A stretch of 64,000 bases of DNA from CAIUGU01 sp963819685 (GTDB lineage Bacteria; Pseudomonadota; Gammaproteobacteria; Steroidobacterales; Steroidobacteraceae), in contig CAWFXI010000003.1 in NCBI GenBank assembly GCA_963819685.1, positions 496,001-560,000 of the forward strand. Reading direction: 5' to 3'. The translations under genes were made by a program, and so were the position numbers. Position 1 is the first letter of the stretch, and every line of letters starts with the position of its first letter. The notes under the pieces were generated by a model. It made no database searches. It was not told the origin of the DNA and saw nothing but the letters and a program-made list of their open reading frames with translations. This document shows, piece after piece, positions 46,028 through 54,970 of this stretch.

Positions 46028-47218
46028 TCAAGCGCTTTTGCCGAGGTCGCGAATGAGCGCTGCCAGGAACCGGCAGGCTTCACCACCCGTGATGCAGCGA
46101 TGATCGAAGGTCAGCGACAGCGGAATTCGCCGGTGGACTTCAATACCGGTGGCCGTTGGTACAACGTCCTTCTGCAATCGGCCCGTCCCAAGAATGGCAA
46201 CGGCCGGCGGGACGACCAGTGGCGTCGCATAGCGGCCAGCCAGCGTGCCGAAATTGGACAGCGTAAACGTATAGCCGCGCATGTCTTCGGGGGCGACACT
46301 GCGTTCGCGCACTGACTTCCGCAGCTGATCCACCGCGGTGCGCAGTTCCGCACCGGATTTCTTGTCGATGTCCCGGATGACAGGAACGATCAGACCCTCA
46401 GGTGAATCGACAGCCACGGCGAGGTGGATGTGATCAAACAGGATGCGGCTGGGGCCGGACGGATCAAAACGCGCGTTGAGTCCGGGCTCTTCCCTGACCG
46501 CCGCGGCGATCGAACGGATCAGCCGCACCGTAATGTCAGTGCCCTCGGCCCACGCGTGCACGTCCGCATCATCGAAGATGGTGCAGGTAGCGATTTCATC
46601 GCGCGACAGACTCATGCTGTGCGCCATCGCACGGCGTGGCCCATGCAACAGCTCACCGCCATCTTCACGACGGCGAATGCCTTTCGGAGCTTCGGCAACG
46701 GGCTTCTTGCGCGGACTTTCGAGCGGCGCGGCAGCGAGCACATCGTCCAGCGTGATCACGCCATCCTTGCCTGAGCCACCCACCTGTGCGAGATCGACAT
46801 TCAGTCGCCTTGCAAGCGCACGAGCTGCAGGTACTGCGCGGACCTGGTCTCCTACCGCGTGGCGTGATCGGCGCAACAGCGACTGTTCTTCAATGATTTC
46901 GCCCGTGACCGGCATCATGCCGACGACCGTGCCGGATGCCGGCGCGTGAGATTCCGGTGTCGGGGCTGCGACGGATTCTTCCTTGTCCAGCTGAAAATCG
47001 ACCAGCGGCTCGCCGGTTCCGACGACATCACCCGCTGCAGCATGCAGTTTCGTAATGATCCCGTTGTAGGGCGATGGCACTTCGACGATGGCCTTGGCGG
47101 TTTCCACCGACACCATCAGCTGATCCACCTTGACGGCATCGCCTTCTTTCACGTGCCACGTGACGATCTCGGCGTCCGGCAGGCCTTCACCAAGGTCAGG
47201 GAGAAGAAAGGTGGTCAC
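46028..47218 (-). CDS. pdhC: Dihydrolipoamide acyltransferase (E2) of a 2-oxoacid dehydrogenase
   Basis: The 396-residue protein has one lipoyl domain (residues 1-80, lipoyl Lys in SVETAKAIVEVPSPY), a peripheral-subunit-binding domain near VPAARALARRLNVDLAQVGG and a catalytic domain with LTFDHRCITGGEACRF. The usual HxxxDG motif reads HRCITGG: the catalytic His is kept, but the Asp is Thr, as in some proteobacterial E2 proteins with TGGEA. With the E1 genes just upstream it forms a pyruvate or branched-chain 2-oxoacid dehydrogenase; no E3 gene is present. The gap to E1-beta is 24 bases. Confidence 0.9.
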   Translation of the reverse strand: MTTFLLPDLGEGLPDAEIVTWHVKEGDAVKVDQLMVSVETAKAIVEVPSPYNGIITKLHAAAGDVVGTGEPLVDFQLDKEESVAAPTPESHAPASGTVVGMMPVTGEIIEEQSLLRRSRHAVGDQVRAVPAARALARRLNVDLAQVGGSGKDGVITLDDVLAAAPLESPRKKPVAEAPKGIRRREDGGELLHGPRRAMAHSMSLSRDEIATCTIFDDADVHAWAEGTDITVRLIRSIAAAVREEPGLNARFDPSGPSRILFDHIHLAVAVDSPEGLIVPVIRDIDKKSGAELRTAVDQLRKSVRERSVAPEDMRGYTFTLSNFGTLAGRYATPLVVPPAVAILGTGRLQKDVVPTATGIEVHRRIPLSLTFDHRCITGGEACRFLAALIRDLGKSA

Positions 47219-47242
47219 GATATTTCCGTGGTTCCGGTCGGG

Positions 47243-48220
47243 TCAATCGACGAAGGTCGCGTGCACGGCATCGACGATTCGCGTGACGCTCGGCAGATAG
47301 TCATGTTCAAGCCTGAAATAGGGCATCACCGTATCGTATCCCGTGACGCGCTGAATCGGCGCTTGCAGATCATAAAGCCCCTGCTCTGCAACGATAGCAG
47401 CTATCTCGGCACCCACGCCGCAGTTGCGGGCTGCCTCGTGCACGATGACAAGCCGGCCGGTACGAGCGACGGAGTCGAGGATGGCTTCGCTGTCGATCGG
47501 ACTGATCGTGGCAAGGTCGATGACCTCGGCGCTGATGCCCTCCGCTGCGAGCAGCGTGGCCGCCTTGAGTGTTTCGACAGTCATGGCGCCCCAGGTCACG
47601 ATGGTCACATCCGACCCTTCCCGCAGCAGGAAGCAGACGTCGAGTGGCAGGGCTTTGCCATCGTTGGCGACTTCCTGCTTCGCGTAGCGGTAGATGCGCA
47701 CGGGTTCAAGGAACAGCACCGGATCCGGATCGCGGATTGCTGCGAGCAGCAGTCCATAGGCACGAGCCGGCGTCGAGGGGCAGACGACGCGAATGCCTGG
47801 TATGTGTGCAAACAGCGCCTCGACACTTTCAGAATGGTGTTCGGGCGAGCGAATGCCGCCGCCGTGCGGCGTGCGGATCACCACCGGGCAGGAGAGCCGG
47901 CCGCGAGTCCGGTTGCGCATGCGCGACATGTGATTCACGATCTGGTCGATCGCAGGGTAGATGAAGCCCATGAACTGAATCTCGGCCACTGGCTTCAGGC
48001 CCTGGGCGGCCATGCCGACGCACATGCCGGCTATCATGCCTTCCGCGAGTGGCGTGTCCTGCACGCGGTCGGTGCCAAAGCGCTGCTGAAGTCCCACGGT
48101 GGCGCGAAACACGCCGCCATTGATACCGACGTCCTCACCCAGGACCACGACGTCAGGATCATGTTCCAGTTCCCAGGCGTGTGCGAGAGTGATCGCCTCG
48201 ACCATGGTGATCTGCGCCAT
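47243..48220 (-). CDS. pdhB: 2-oxoacid dehydrogenase E1 component, beta subunit
   Basis: The 325-residue protein begins MAQITMVEAITLAHAWELEH and contains GEDVGINGGVFRATVGL, FGTDRVQDTPLAEGMIAGMC and GLKPVAEIQFMGFIYPAIDQ. The segment RTPHGGGIRSPEHHSESVEA holds a His of the active-site channel. Together with E1-alpha it decarboxylates a 2-oxoacid with thiamine diphosphate. The call as pyruvate-specific is tentative; branched-chain enzymes share the same E1-beta. It starts two bases after the E1-alpha stop, so the two subunits are translated together. Confidence 0.92.
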   Translation of the reverse strand: MAQITMVEAITLAHAWELEHDPDVVVLGEDVGINGGVFRATVGLQQRFGTDRVQDTPLAEGMIAGMCVGMAAQGLKPVAEIQFMGFIYPAIDQIVNHMSRMRNRTRGRLSCPVVIRTPHGGGIRSPEHHSESVEALFAHIPGIRVVCPSTPARAYGLLLAAIRDPDPVLFLEPVRIYRYAKQEVANDGKALPLDVCFLLREGSDVTIVTWGAMTVETLKAATLLAAEGISAEVIDLATISPIDSEAILDSVARTGRLVIVHEAARNCGVGAEIAAIVAEQGLYDLQAPIQRVTGYDTVMPYFRLEHDYLPSVTRIVDAVHATFVD

Positions 48221-48222
48221 GA

Positions 48223-49302
48223 TTAATGAGAGCCCTGGCCGCTATAGCGGCGAGCCAGTGCTTTCTGCACGGTCAGCCGCACAGGCTGGTTGGCGAACAG
48301 ATAGTCAAACATCGAATCGGTGGGCTGTTTCTGGACGGACAGGAATTCGTGTACAGCCGCTTCCACCTGCTGCGTACATTCGGCCTTGAGTTGTTTGTCG
48401 TCCGCGTCGGTCCAGCCACAAGTGCTGGTGAGGAACACGCGAGTGCGGATCAGGGGCTCGAGTTGCCACGCGGCCTTGAGCTCGGCGTCAGGACGATAGC
48501 GAGTCGCATCGTCGGCAGTGGTGTGATCGCTCAAGCGATACGTCAATGCTTCGACGACGGTGGGTCCGTCGCCGCGACGGCCGCGTTCAAGCGCCTGCTC
48601 CAGCGTATCGCGCACCGCAATGATGTCGTTGCCGTCGACCTGGATGCCGGGAATGCCTGCCGCAATCGCCTTCTGGGCCAGTGTCGTGCAGGCCGTCTGC
48701 TGCTCCAGGGGCATTGAAATGGCCCAACGATTGTTCACCACCAGAAATACCACCGGGAGATTGCGTGCTCCCGCCAGATTGATGGCTTCGTAGAAGGCAC
48801 CCTCGGAAGTACCGCCGTCGCCCACGTATGCGAGCGCGCACCGCTTTTCCCCGCGAATCTTGTATGCCATGGCCGCACCAGCCGCATGCAGTGTCTGGGA
48901 TGCAATCGGCACGCTCCACGGGAAGTCGTGGCGCGGACCTGAAAAATCGTTGCCGCGCTCGTCGCCTCCCCAGTAGGTCAGCGTCTCGATCATCCGTACG
49001 CCACGCCAATACTGTGTGCCGATTTCCCGATACACAGGGGCAATGCAGTCTTCGGGACGCAACGCCGCTCCAGCGCCCACGTGGGTTGCCTCATGTCCCA
49101 GGCAGGAAGGGTACGTGCCAAGTTTGCCGGTGCGTTGCAGGTTGACTGCTTTGGTATCGAAGGTCCGGGCAAGGACCATCATCCGGTACATCCTGATCAA
49201 CTCATCGGCCGATTGCGCGAATGCAGGCAGATCGGCCACCGGCTGACCTTGCGGATCCAGCATCTGGACGTAGTGGATCCTGAACTCTGCGACCGCCTTC
49301 AC
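48223..49302 (-). CDS. pdhA: 2-oxoacid dehydrogenase E1 component, alpha subunit
   Basis: This 359-residue subunit carries the thiamine diphosphate motif YVGDGGTSEGAFYEAINLAG, ending in the NNRWA segment, plus the family block RTGKLGTYPSCLGHEATHVG. The phosphorylation-loop-like TYRLSDHTTADDATRYRP is also present. Its N-terminal segment FRIHYVQMLDPQGQPVADLP resembles the alpha subunits of Xanthomonas-type pyruvate dehydrogenase and branched-chain complexes. The first gene of the pdhABC-type operon, it has no clear promoter in the 89-base gap to zapE, but the distance allows one. Confidence 0.92.
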   Translation of the reverse strand: MKAVAEFRIHYVQMLDPQGQPVADLPAFAQSADELIRMYRMMVLARTFDTKAVNLQRTGKLGTYPSCLGHEATHVGAGAALRPEDCIAPVYREIGTQYWRGVRMIETLTYWGGDERGNDFSGPRHDFPWSVPIASQTLHAAGAAMAYKIRGEKRCALAYVGDGGTSEGAFYEAINLAGARNLPVVFLVVNNRWAISMPLEQQTACTTLAQKAIAAGIPGIQVDGNDIIAVRDTLEQALERGRRGDGPTVVEALTYRLSDHTTADDATRYRPDAELKAAWQLEPLIRTRVFLTSTCGWTDADDKQLKAECTQQVEAAVHEFLSVQKQPTDSMFDYLFANQPVRLTVQKALARRYSGQGSH

Positions 49303-49391
49303 GTTGAATCTTCTCCGCCAGCTCTTCCCGCCGGCATTATAACCATGCCAATTGCGGCCTTGCCCTGCGGGTTTACCCGCCGCCCATGGGA

Positions 49392-50483
49392 TCAGGGCTT
49401 ATGCGGTCGCGCGAGGTACGCCTGGGATTGCATCTCGATCAGGCGGCTTGAAGTGCGCTCGAACTCGAAGGTGAGGCGCGACCCACGATACAGGGTGGGC
49501 AGGGGTTCCCGGGCAGAAATGATCAGCTTGACGCCGCGGTCGTAGAACTCATCGACCAGCGCAATGAAGCGGCGTGCCTGGTTTTCGTGCTCGCCGTCCA
49601 GCAGCGGAACGTCACTCACGAATACGGTGTGATAACAACGCGCCAACTCGATGTAGTCCGCCTGACCACGAGGACCGTCGCAGAGCTCCAGGAAGTCGAA
49701 CCAGATCACGTCACCGGCGAGGCGCTTTGCGTGCAGTTTGCGGTGTTCCACCACGATCGTCTGGTCGGGTTGACCCGCATCGCCTGCGATGGCGCCGAAC
49801 AACGCCTGCATCCGGGAGTCTGTATCCGTAGCGGTGGCGTCGAACCAGGTCGACGCACCTTCCAGTACGCGCAGCCGATGGTCCGTGCCGCCATCGACCA
49901 GCAATGTTTCAGTATGTTCCTCGAGCAGCCGGATCGCCGGCAGAAACCGGGCTCGTTGCAGACCATCCTTGTACAGACCGCCCGGCGGTACATTTGACGT
50001 TGCCACCAGCGTCACACCACGACGGAACAAACCGGCGAACAGAGTGCCGAGCAGCATCGCGTCGGCAATGTCGGCAACGAACAGCTCGTCGAAGCAGAGG
50101 ATGCGCGTGCGTCGGGCGATTCGTTCCGCCACGATCTCGAGCGGATCAGACTTGTCTTTCAGCCGCTTCAGATCGTCGTGAACGGAATGCATGAAGCGGT
50201 GGAAATGACTGCGCTGCTTGTTCTTGAACGGCAGGCTCTGGAAGAAGAGGTCCATGAGCCAGGTCTTGCCACGACCGACACCGCCCCAGAGATAGAGCCC
50301 CCGTTCGGGAACCACCACTCGCCTGCCGGGCAATAGTCCGGTCAGAAATCCAGGGCTGCGACGCGAGGCGAGCAGACGGCTGCGCAGATCGTCAAGCCGA
50401 TTGACCGCCTCGAGCTGGGCCGCGTCGTGACGATGGCCGAGCCGCGCCGTTTCGCGGTCGTAAAGTTCGCGGACTGCAGTCAC
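49392..50483 (-). CDS. zapE: ZapE/AFG1-family ATPase
   Basis: A GTG at 50483 overlaps the stop of the ETF-quinone oxidoreductase gene by 4 bases (GTGA). The 363-residue protein has Walker A GGVGRGKT at residues 67-74, Walker B ILCFDELFVADIADAM, the VTLVATSNVPPGGLYKDGLQ segment with its sensor Asn and a sensor-2-like IISAREPLPTLYRG. ZapE associates with the Z-ring under stress in E. coli, and its mitochondrial counterpart AFG1 acts in quality control. The gene order next to an electron-transfer flavoprotein enzyme is uncommon, but the overlap shows coupling. Confidence 0.92.
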   Translation of the reverse strand: MTAVRELYDRETARLGHRHDAAQLEAVNRLDDLRSRLLASRRSPGFLTGLLPGRRVVVPERGLYLWGGVGRGKTWLMDLFFQSLPFKNKQRSHFHRFMHSVHDDLKRLKDKSDPLEIVAERIARRTRILCFDELFVADIADAMLLGTLFAGLFRRGVTLVATSNVPPGGLYKDGLQRARFLPAIRLLEEHTETLLVDGGTDHRLRVLEGASTWFDATATDTDSRMQALFGAIAGDAGQPDQTIVVEHRKLHAKRLAGDVIWFDFLELCDGPRGQADYIELARCYHTVFVSDVPLLDGEHENQARRFIALVDEFYDRGVKLIISAREPLPTLYRGSRLTFEFERTSSRLIEMQSQAYLARPHKP

Positions 50484-52078
50484 AGGTTCTGATAGTTCGG
50501 CCCGGACCCACCTTCCGGTGTAGTCCAGGTGATGATCCCGTAGGGATCCTTGATGTCACAGGCTTTGCAATGCACGCAGTTCGCGGCATTGATCTGCAAG
50601 CGGCGATCGGCGCCTTCACCAACCATTTCGTAGACACCCGCAGGACAGAAGTTCTGGCACGGGTTGCCGTACTCCACCGTACATTGCGTCACACAGCGGG
50701 ACAGATCGGCGACCTTGAGATGAACCGGCTGGCTTTCATCGTGAGCGTTACCCGCAAAGAAGACGGACGACACGCGATCACGCGGCGGCAGTGTTCTGGT
50801 CACCCATTGCCGATCGGGAGACGAGTATTCCTCGAGTTTCTCGAGCTGTGCGGAATCAGCGCGATTCGACAACGTCCACGGCAGCCGGCCGGCCGTGATC
50901 GTTTCGAGCGCCGCATTGGCGATGCCTGCGTACAGGCCGAGTTTGAAGCCGGGCTTGATATTGCGCACCTTGTGGAGTTCGCGACCGCCGGCCGATTGAC
51001 GCCAACGCTTATCGAATCCGGTTGGCGTACCGGTGTCCGCGAAATGTTCTGCGGCGGTTACTCCAGAGCGGATCGCCTGATGAATCCCCTTGATCTTCGG
51101 CACATTGAGCGTACCGCCCGCATCGCCAATGAGCAGCGCACCCGGCATCTCCAGTCGCGGCAGGGACTGCCAGCCTCCCGCGGCGATGGTGCGGGCGCCC
51201 GCCGACAGAATTTCCCCACCATCGAGCAATGGACGGACGGAAGGATGGTGTTTGAATTGCTGAAACGCTTCGAAGGGTTTGAAGCGCGGATCCCGATAGT
51301 CCAGCCCGGCAACGTACCCCACATAGACGCGGTCGTTGTCGAGGTGATACAGGAAGCTGCCCCCGTAGGTCCGCGAGTCGACAGGCCACCCCACGGTGTG
51401 CTGGATCGTGCCTGGCTGCACGCGGCCGGGCGGTAGCTGCCACAATTCCTTGAAGCCGAGCCCGAAAGTCGGTGGCGAGGCAGCAGCATCGAGTTTGAAG
51501 CGTTCAATGAGCTGCTTCGTGATCGAACCCCGACAGCCTTCTGCGAGCACGGTCAGTGGCGCATGAATCTCGACTCCAGGGGTGAAATTGGGCCCGGGCG
51601 AACCAGCATGATCAAGGCCCATGTCCCCAATCCGGATACCTTTGACCGCACCGCTCTCGTCATACAACGCCTCGGCCGCAGGGAAGCCCGGAAAAATATC
51701 GACGCCCAGCGCTTCGGCCTGCCCGGCCAGCCACGCAACCAGTTGTCCGAGCGAGACGATGAAGTTGCCGTGATTGTTCATCTGTGGTGGCGTCGGCAAT
51801 CGAATCGCGTTTTGTACGGTCAGCAACAGGAATTCGTCGCGTGTGGCTGCGACCTTCATGCCCGGATAGCTGGTTTCCCAGTCTGGTAATAGCGTGTTGA
51901 GTGGGCCCGGTTCGAGCACGGCTCCCGACAGCGAATGCGCACCGATTGCGGCACCTTTCTCGAGAATGCAGATACTGCTGCCCGGACTGAGCTGCTTCAG
52001 CCTGATGGCAAACGCCAGCCCCGCGGGTCCGCCGCCGACCACCACTACGTCATACGGCATGACCTCCCTGTCGGTCAT
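50480..52078 (-). CDS. Electron transfer flavoprotein-ubiquinone oxidoreductase
   Basis: The ATG at 52078 shares an ATGA with the M16 gene stop and yields 532 residues. The N-terminal FAD domain has YDVVVVGGGPAGLAFAIRLK and ILEKGAAIGAHSLSGAVLEP. The middle has WPVDSRTYGGSFLYHLDNDR and ALLIGDAGGTLNVPKIKGIH. The C-terminal ferredoxin domain binds a 4Fe-4S cluster with NPCQNFCPAGVYE and NCVHCKACDIKDPYG. It takes electrons from the electron transfer flavoprotein and passes them to quinone. EtfBA is encoded at 59.9-61.6 kb. Confidence 0.95.
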   Translation of the reverse strand: MTDREVMPYDVVVVGGGPAGLAFAIRLKQLSPGSSICILEKGAAIGAHSLSGAVLEPGPLNTLLPDWETSYPGMKVAATRDEFLLLTVQNAIRLPTPPQMNNHGNFIVSLGQLVAWLAGQAEALGVDIFPGFPAAEALYDESGAVKGIRIGDMGLDHAGSPGPNFTPGVEIHAPLTVLAEGCRGSITKQLIERFKLDAAASPPTFGLGFKELWQLPPGRVQPGTIQHTVGWPVDSRTYGGSFLYHLDNDRVYVGYVAGLDYRDPRFKPFEAFQQFKHHPSVRPLLDGGEILSAGARTIAAGGWQSLPRLEMPGALLIGDAGGTLNVPKIKGIHQAIRSGVTAAEHFADTGTPTGFDKRWRQSAGGRELHKVRNIKPGFKLGLYAGIANAALETITAGRLPWTLSNRADSAQLEKLEEYSSPDRQWVTRTLPPRDRVSSVFFAGNAHDESQPVHLKVADLSRCVTQCTVEYGNPCQNFCPAGVYEMVGEGADRRLQINAANCVHCKACDIKDPYGIITWTTPEGGSGPNYQNL

Positions 52079-53472
52079 TCCAGCCTGACGCCTTGCAGCT
52101 GCGGAATCGCCTCGAGCTGCGGCCGCACAGTCGCAGCATCGCCAACAACCACGAGCGTGGCTTGCTGCATGCGCAGCTGCTCGCGGGCCATGGCGCTGAC
52201 CTTCTCTGGAGTGACGGCATACAGGCGCGATACGAATGTCGTTAGCCAGTCCGCAGGCAGGCCGTGCAGACTCATGAAGGTAAGCTGCCCGATTAGTCCG
52301 CTGCGGGTGGCGTTGCCCAGCACGAACAGACCGTTCCGATAGCTCTTCACCAGGTCCAGCTCCGCGGTTGTCGGCGGAGTCTGTTGCAGTCGTGCAATTT
52401 CCCGGAAGATCTCGCCGATGGCCGGGCCTGTCGACGCGGTGGTGACATCGGCACTCTCGGTCCACACCGAGTCCCGGTACCGGGCCGAGACTGTGCTGCT
52501 CGGGGAATACGCCCAGCCCTTGTCTTCGCGGATATTGGTCGTAATGCGCGACGTGATCGAGCCGCCGAGCAGCGTGTTCGTGACCGAGAGCGCCATGAAA
52601 TCCGGATGCTCGGGAGTGATCACGGGCAGACCGAGCCGGATTGTCGACTGGGGCGCTCCCGGCCGGTCGACGAGTTGCGCTCGCTGCTGAGTCGATGGAT
52701 GCGGGGGATTCGTCACAGGCTCCGGGCCCCGAGACCAGTCTGCGAACGCAGAGTTGAGTGCAGCTATGAGCATCGCGCGATCGAAGCGCCCGGCGACATA
52801 AATATGCGTGCGCAAGGCCCCGAAATTGGCGGCGTAGAACCTGCGCACATCTTCCAGCGTGTATGCACTCAATTGCGCTTCAGTTGGCAGCGTCTGTCCA
52901 AAGGGATGATCGCCGTACATGAGCTTCGCAAAGGCGATGCCGGCCTGCGCCTGGGCTTGCGAACGAATCACGCTCAGGTTACGCAGGTAATCCTGTTTGA
53001 GCCGCGGGAGTTCGCTTTCCGGAAACAGCGGTTCACGCACGACTTCTCCGAGCAACTTCACAGCATCAGGGAGTGATTCAGACAGTACATCCAGGGCAAA
53101 CGTGGCCTCATCGGCACCAATGCCGATGCTCAGCTCTCCTCCCATCATGGCAGCTGCGGTTGAAATCTGTTCCGACGACCGCTTGAGCGTGCCTTCCTTC
53201 ATCATGTCGCCGACGAGGCCCGGTAGCCACACCTGCGTGCCCTGGTTGACGCTGCCAGCGCGCACCACAACCAGGATGGTTGCCTTCGGCACATTGCCAA
53301 ACTCGATCAGCGTCGTCTTGAGGCCATTGGCGAATTCGCCCTGTTCGGGAGTTGGCAGCTGCATCGGCCTGGGTGTTGACGGTACGGGCGGCAATTCAGC
53401 GGCATGGGCCAGCGATCCCGCCAGTACAACAACAGCCAGCAGGGTATTCCCCAGGCTTGCGAAGCGAATCAT
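52075..53472 (-). CDS. M16 family peptidase, inactive partner subunit
   Basis: This 465-residue exported protein has a signal peptide (MIRFASLGNTLLAVVVLAGS, then LAHA) and two M16 domains. It lacks the HxxEH zinc motif; the corresponding spot reads GLVGDMMKEG. It keeps the GGSITSRITTNIREDKGWAY region in which the Arg/Tyr pair helps catalysis in the partner. M16B enzymes often work as an active/inactive pair, and here the active subunit is directly upstream, joined by an ATGA overlap. The substrate is unknown; periplasmic peptide breakdown is likely. Confidence 0.9.
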   Translation of the reverse strand: MIRFASLGNTLLAVVVLAGSLAHAAELPPVPSTPRPMQLPTPEQGEFANGLKTTLIEFGNVPKATILVVVRAGSVNQGTQVWLPGLVGDMMKEGTLKRSSEQISTAAAMMGGELSIGIGADEATFALDVLSESLPDAVKLLGEVVREPLFPESELPRLKQDYLRNLSVIRSQAQAQAGIAFAKLMYGDHPFGQTLPTEAQLSAYTLEDVRRFYAANFGALRTHIYVAGRFDRAMLIAALNSAFADWSRGPEPVTNPPHPSTQQRAQLVDRPGAPQSTIRLGLPVITPEHPDFMALSVTNTLLGGSITSRITTNIREDKGWAYSPSSTVSARYRDSVWTESADVTTASTGPAIGEIFREIARLQQTPPTTAELDLVKSYRNGLFVLGNATRSGLIGQLTFMSLHGLPADWLTTFVSRLYAVTPEKVSAMAREQLRMQQATLVVVGDAATVRPQLEAIPQLQGVRLE

Positions 53473-54887
53473 GGCGACTCTCCCGCTGCAGCTGGCCTGG
53501 CTCCGCCAGGCTGGACCTGCAGGATCGTCCGGTTCTGCGGGCGCAGGTAGTGCTGCGCCGTCTGCAGGACCATTTCAGGAGTGATCTTCGCAAACTCGCT
53601 TTCGATCTCGTTGATGCGAGCAGGATCGTCATCGAACAACGCGAAGCATGCGAGCAGATCGGCGAGGCCGAAGCGCGTGCTGCTGCCCACCAGATCGTAA
53701 AGGGACGAACGGATCTGCGTGCGGGCACGATCCAGTTCCGCCTGGGTGACGGGTTCGCGCGTGATGCGATCGATGTTGGCATCGAAGGCGCGCAGGATTT
53801 CGTCGTCGGTCTTTTCCTGGTCGTGTATCAGTGAGGCGATCCAGAGCATCGGTCCGCTGTAATTGAACATGTTGCCGAGCAGGTTGATGCCGCCGGAAAT
53901 ACTGTCGGTCAGTCCCCGCCGCTGCACCAGATCCTGATGCAGGCGCGAGTCATCTCCCTGCAGCAGGATCTCATCGATCAGGCCGAAGGCGAAATGCTCG
54001 GGTGTCCACCGATCAGGCACGTGATACGCAATTGCGAGCGCTGGTCTTGGCGCCAGCGCATCGACTTTGCTGGCGCGACGTTCTGCCGTCTGCTCGGTCT
54101 CCGCCAGATCCGGCTTTGCAGGCGTCGGCCTTGCCGCAATCGGTCCGTAGTACTTCCCGATCCACTCGCGAACGGCGACCGGATCGAAGTCGCCAACGAC
54201 CACAAGTGCCGCATTGTTCGGCGCATAGTAAGTGTTGAAGAAGTCTTTGACGTCCTTGAGCGTCGCGGCGTCCAGATGCTCGAGATCGCCGTAGAAGTTG
54301 TGCGCGTTGTACCAGTTCTGGTTCGCATACTGCGGCATGTCGAGCCATGGAAATCCGCCATACGGGCGATTCAGCACGTTGACGCGAACTTCGCTCTTGA
54401 CCACGCCCTGCTGGTTCGTCAGGTTGTCCTGCGTAATCTCCAGACTGCGCATGCGATCAGCTTCGGCCCACAGCAGGGTTTCCACCGCATTCGAAGGAAA
54501 TGCTGCGAAATAATTGGTGAAATCGAAGCGGGTAGAACCGTTCAGGGTGCCGCCCATGCTTTGCACCACGCGGAAGAACTCGTTCTTGCCCAGGTTGGCG
54601 GAACCCTGGAACATCATGTGTTCGAAGAGGTGTGCAAATCCCGTGCGGTCGCGAGGTTCAATCCTGAAGCCGATGTTGTAGTACACGGCAACGGTCGCTA
54701 CCGGCACCGAATGGTCTTCAGAGAGCACAACCTTCAAACCGCTGGCGAGCTTGTAGTACTCGACGGGAACTTTGAGGCGTCCGGTCTGCGCAGGAGCCGC
54801 CGGGGCGCTGGTCTCTCGAACCGGAGCTGTGCAGCCAGCCGCGAAGCAGCTCAAGGCGAGCAGGGTGGCTGAAATACCGGATCTCAT
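53469..54887 (-). CDS. M16 family zinc metallopeptidase, catalytic lipoprotein
   Basis: The ATG at 54887 gives 472 residues with a lipoprotein signal (MRSGISATLLALSCFAAGC). The active site HxxEH is in TGFAHLFEHMMFQG, with the downstream Glu in QGVVKSEVRVNVLNRPYGG. Two homologous domains follow, as expected for a pitrilysin/insulinase-type half. With its inactive neighbour it probably forms a two-chain peptidase in the periplasm, anchored by lipid. The gene heads a chain of 4-base overlaps (M16 active, M16 inactive, ETF-QO, zapE). Confidence 0.93.
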   Translation of the reverse strand: MRSGISATLLALSCFAAGCTAPVRETSAPAAPAQTGRLKVPVEYYKLASGLKVVLSEDHSVPVATVAVYYNIGFRIEPRDRTGFAHLFEHMMFQGSANLGKNEFFRVVQSMGGTLNGSTRFDFTNYFAAFPSNAVETLLWAEADRMRSLEITQDNLTNQQGVVKSEVRVNVLNRPYGGFPWLDMPQYANQNWYNAHNFYGDLEHLDAATLKDVKDFFNTYYAPNNAALVVVGDFDPVAVREWIGKYYGPIAARPTPAKPDLAETEQTAERRASKVDALAPRPALAIAYHVPDRWTPEHFAFGLIDEILLQGDDSRLHQDLVQRRGLTDSISGGINLLGNMFNYSGPMLWIASLIHDQEKTDDEILRAFDANIDRITREPVTQAELDRARTQIRSSLYDLVGSSTRFGLADLLACFALFDDDPARINEIESEFAKITPEMVLQTAQHYLRPQNRTILQVQPGGARPAAAGESP

Positions 54888-54970
54888 GGTCTGCTCCACT
54901 ACGTGGGAGCCGCAGTAGACCACAGCGGTGCAGCGAGAGTGAAGCCGCCGACTCGTGTTTCCCCGCCCGG

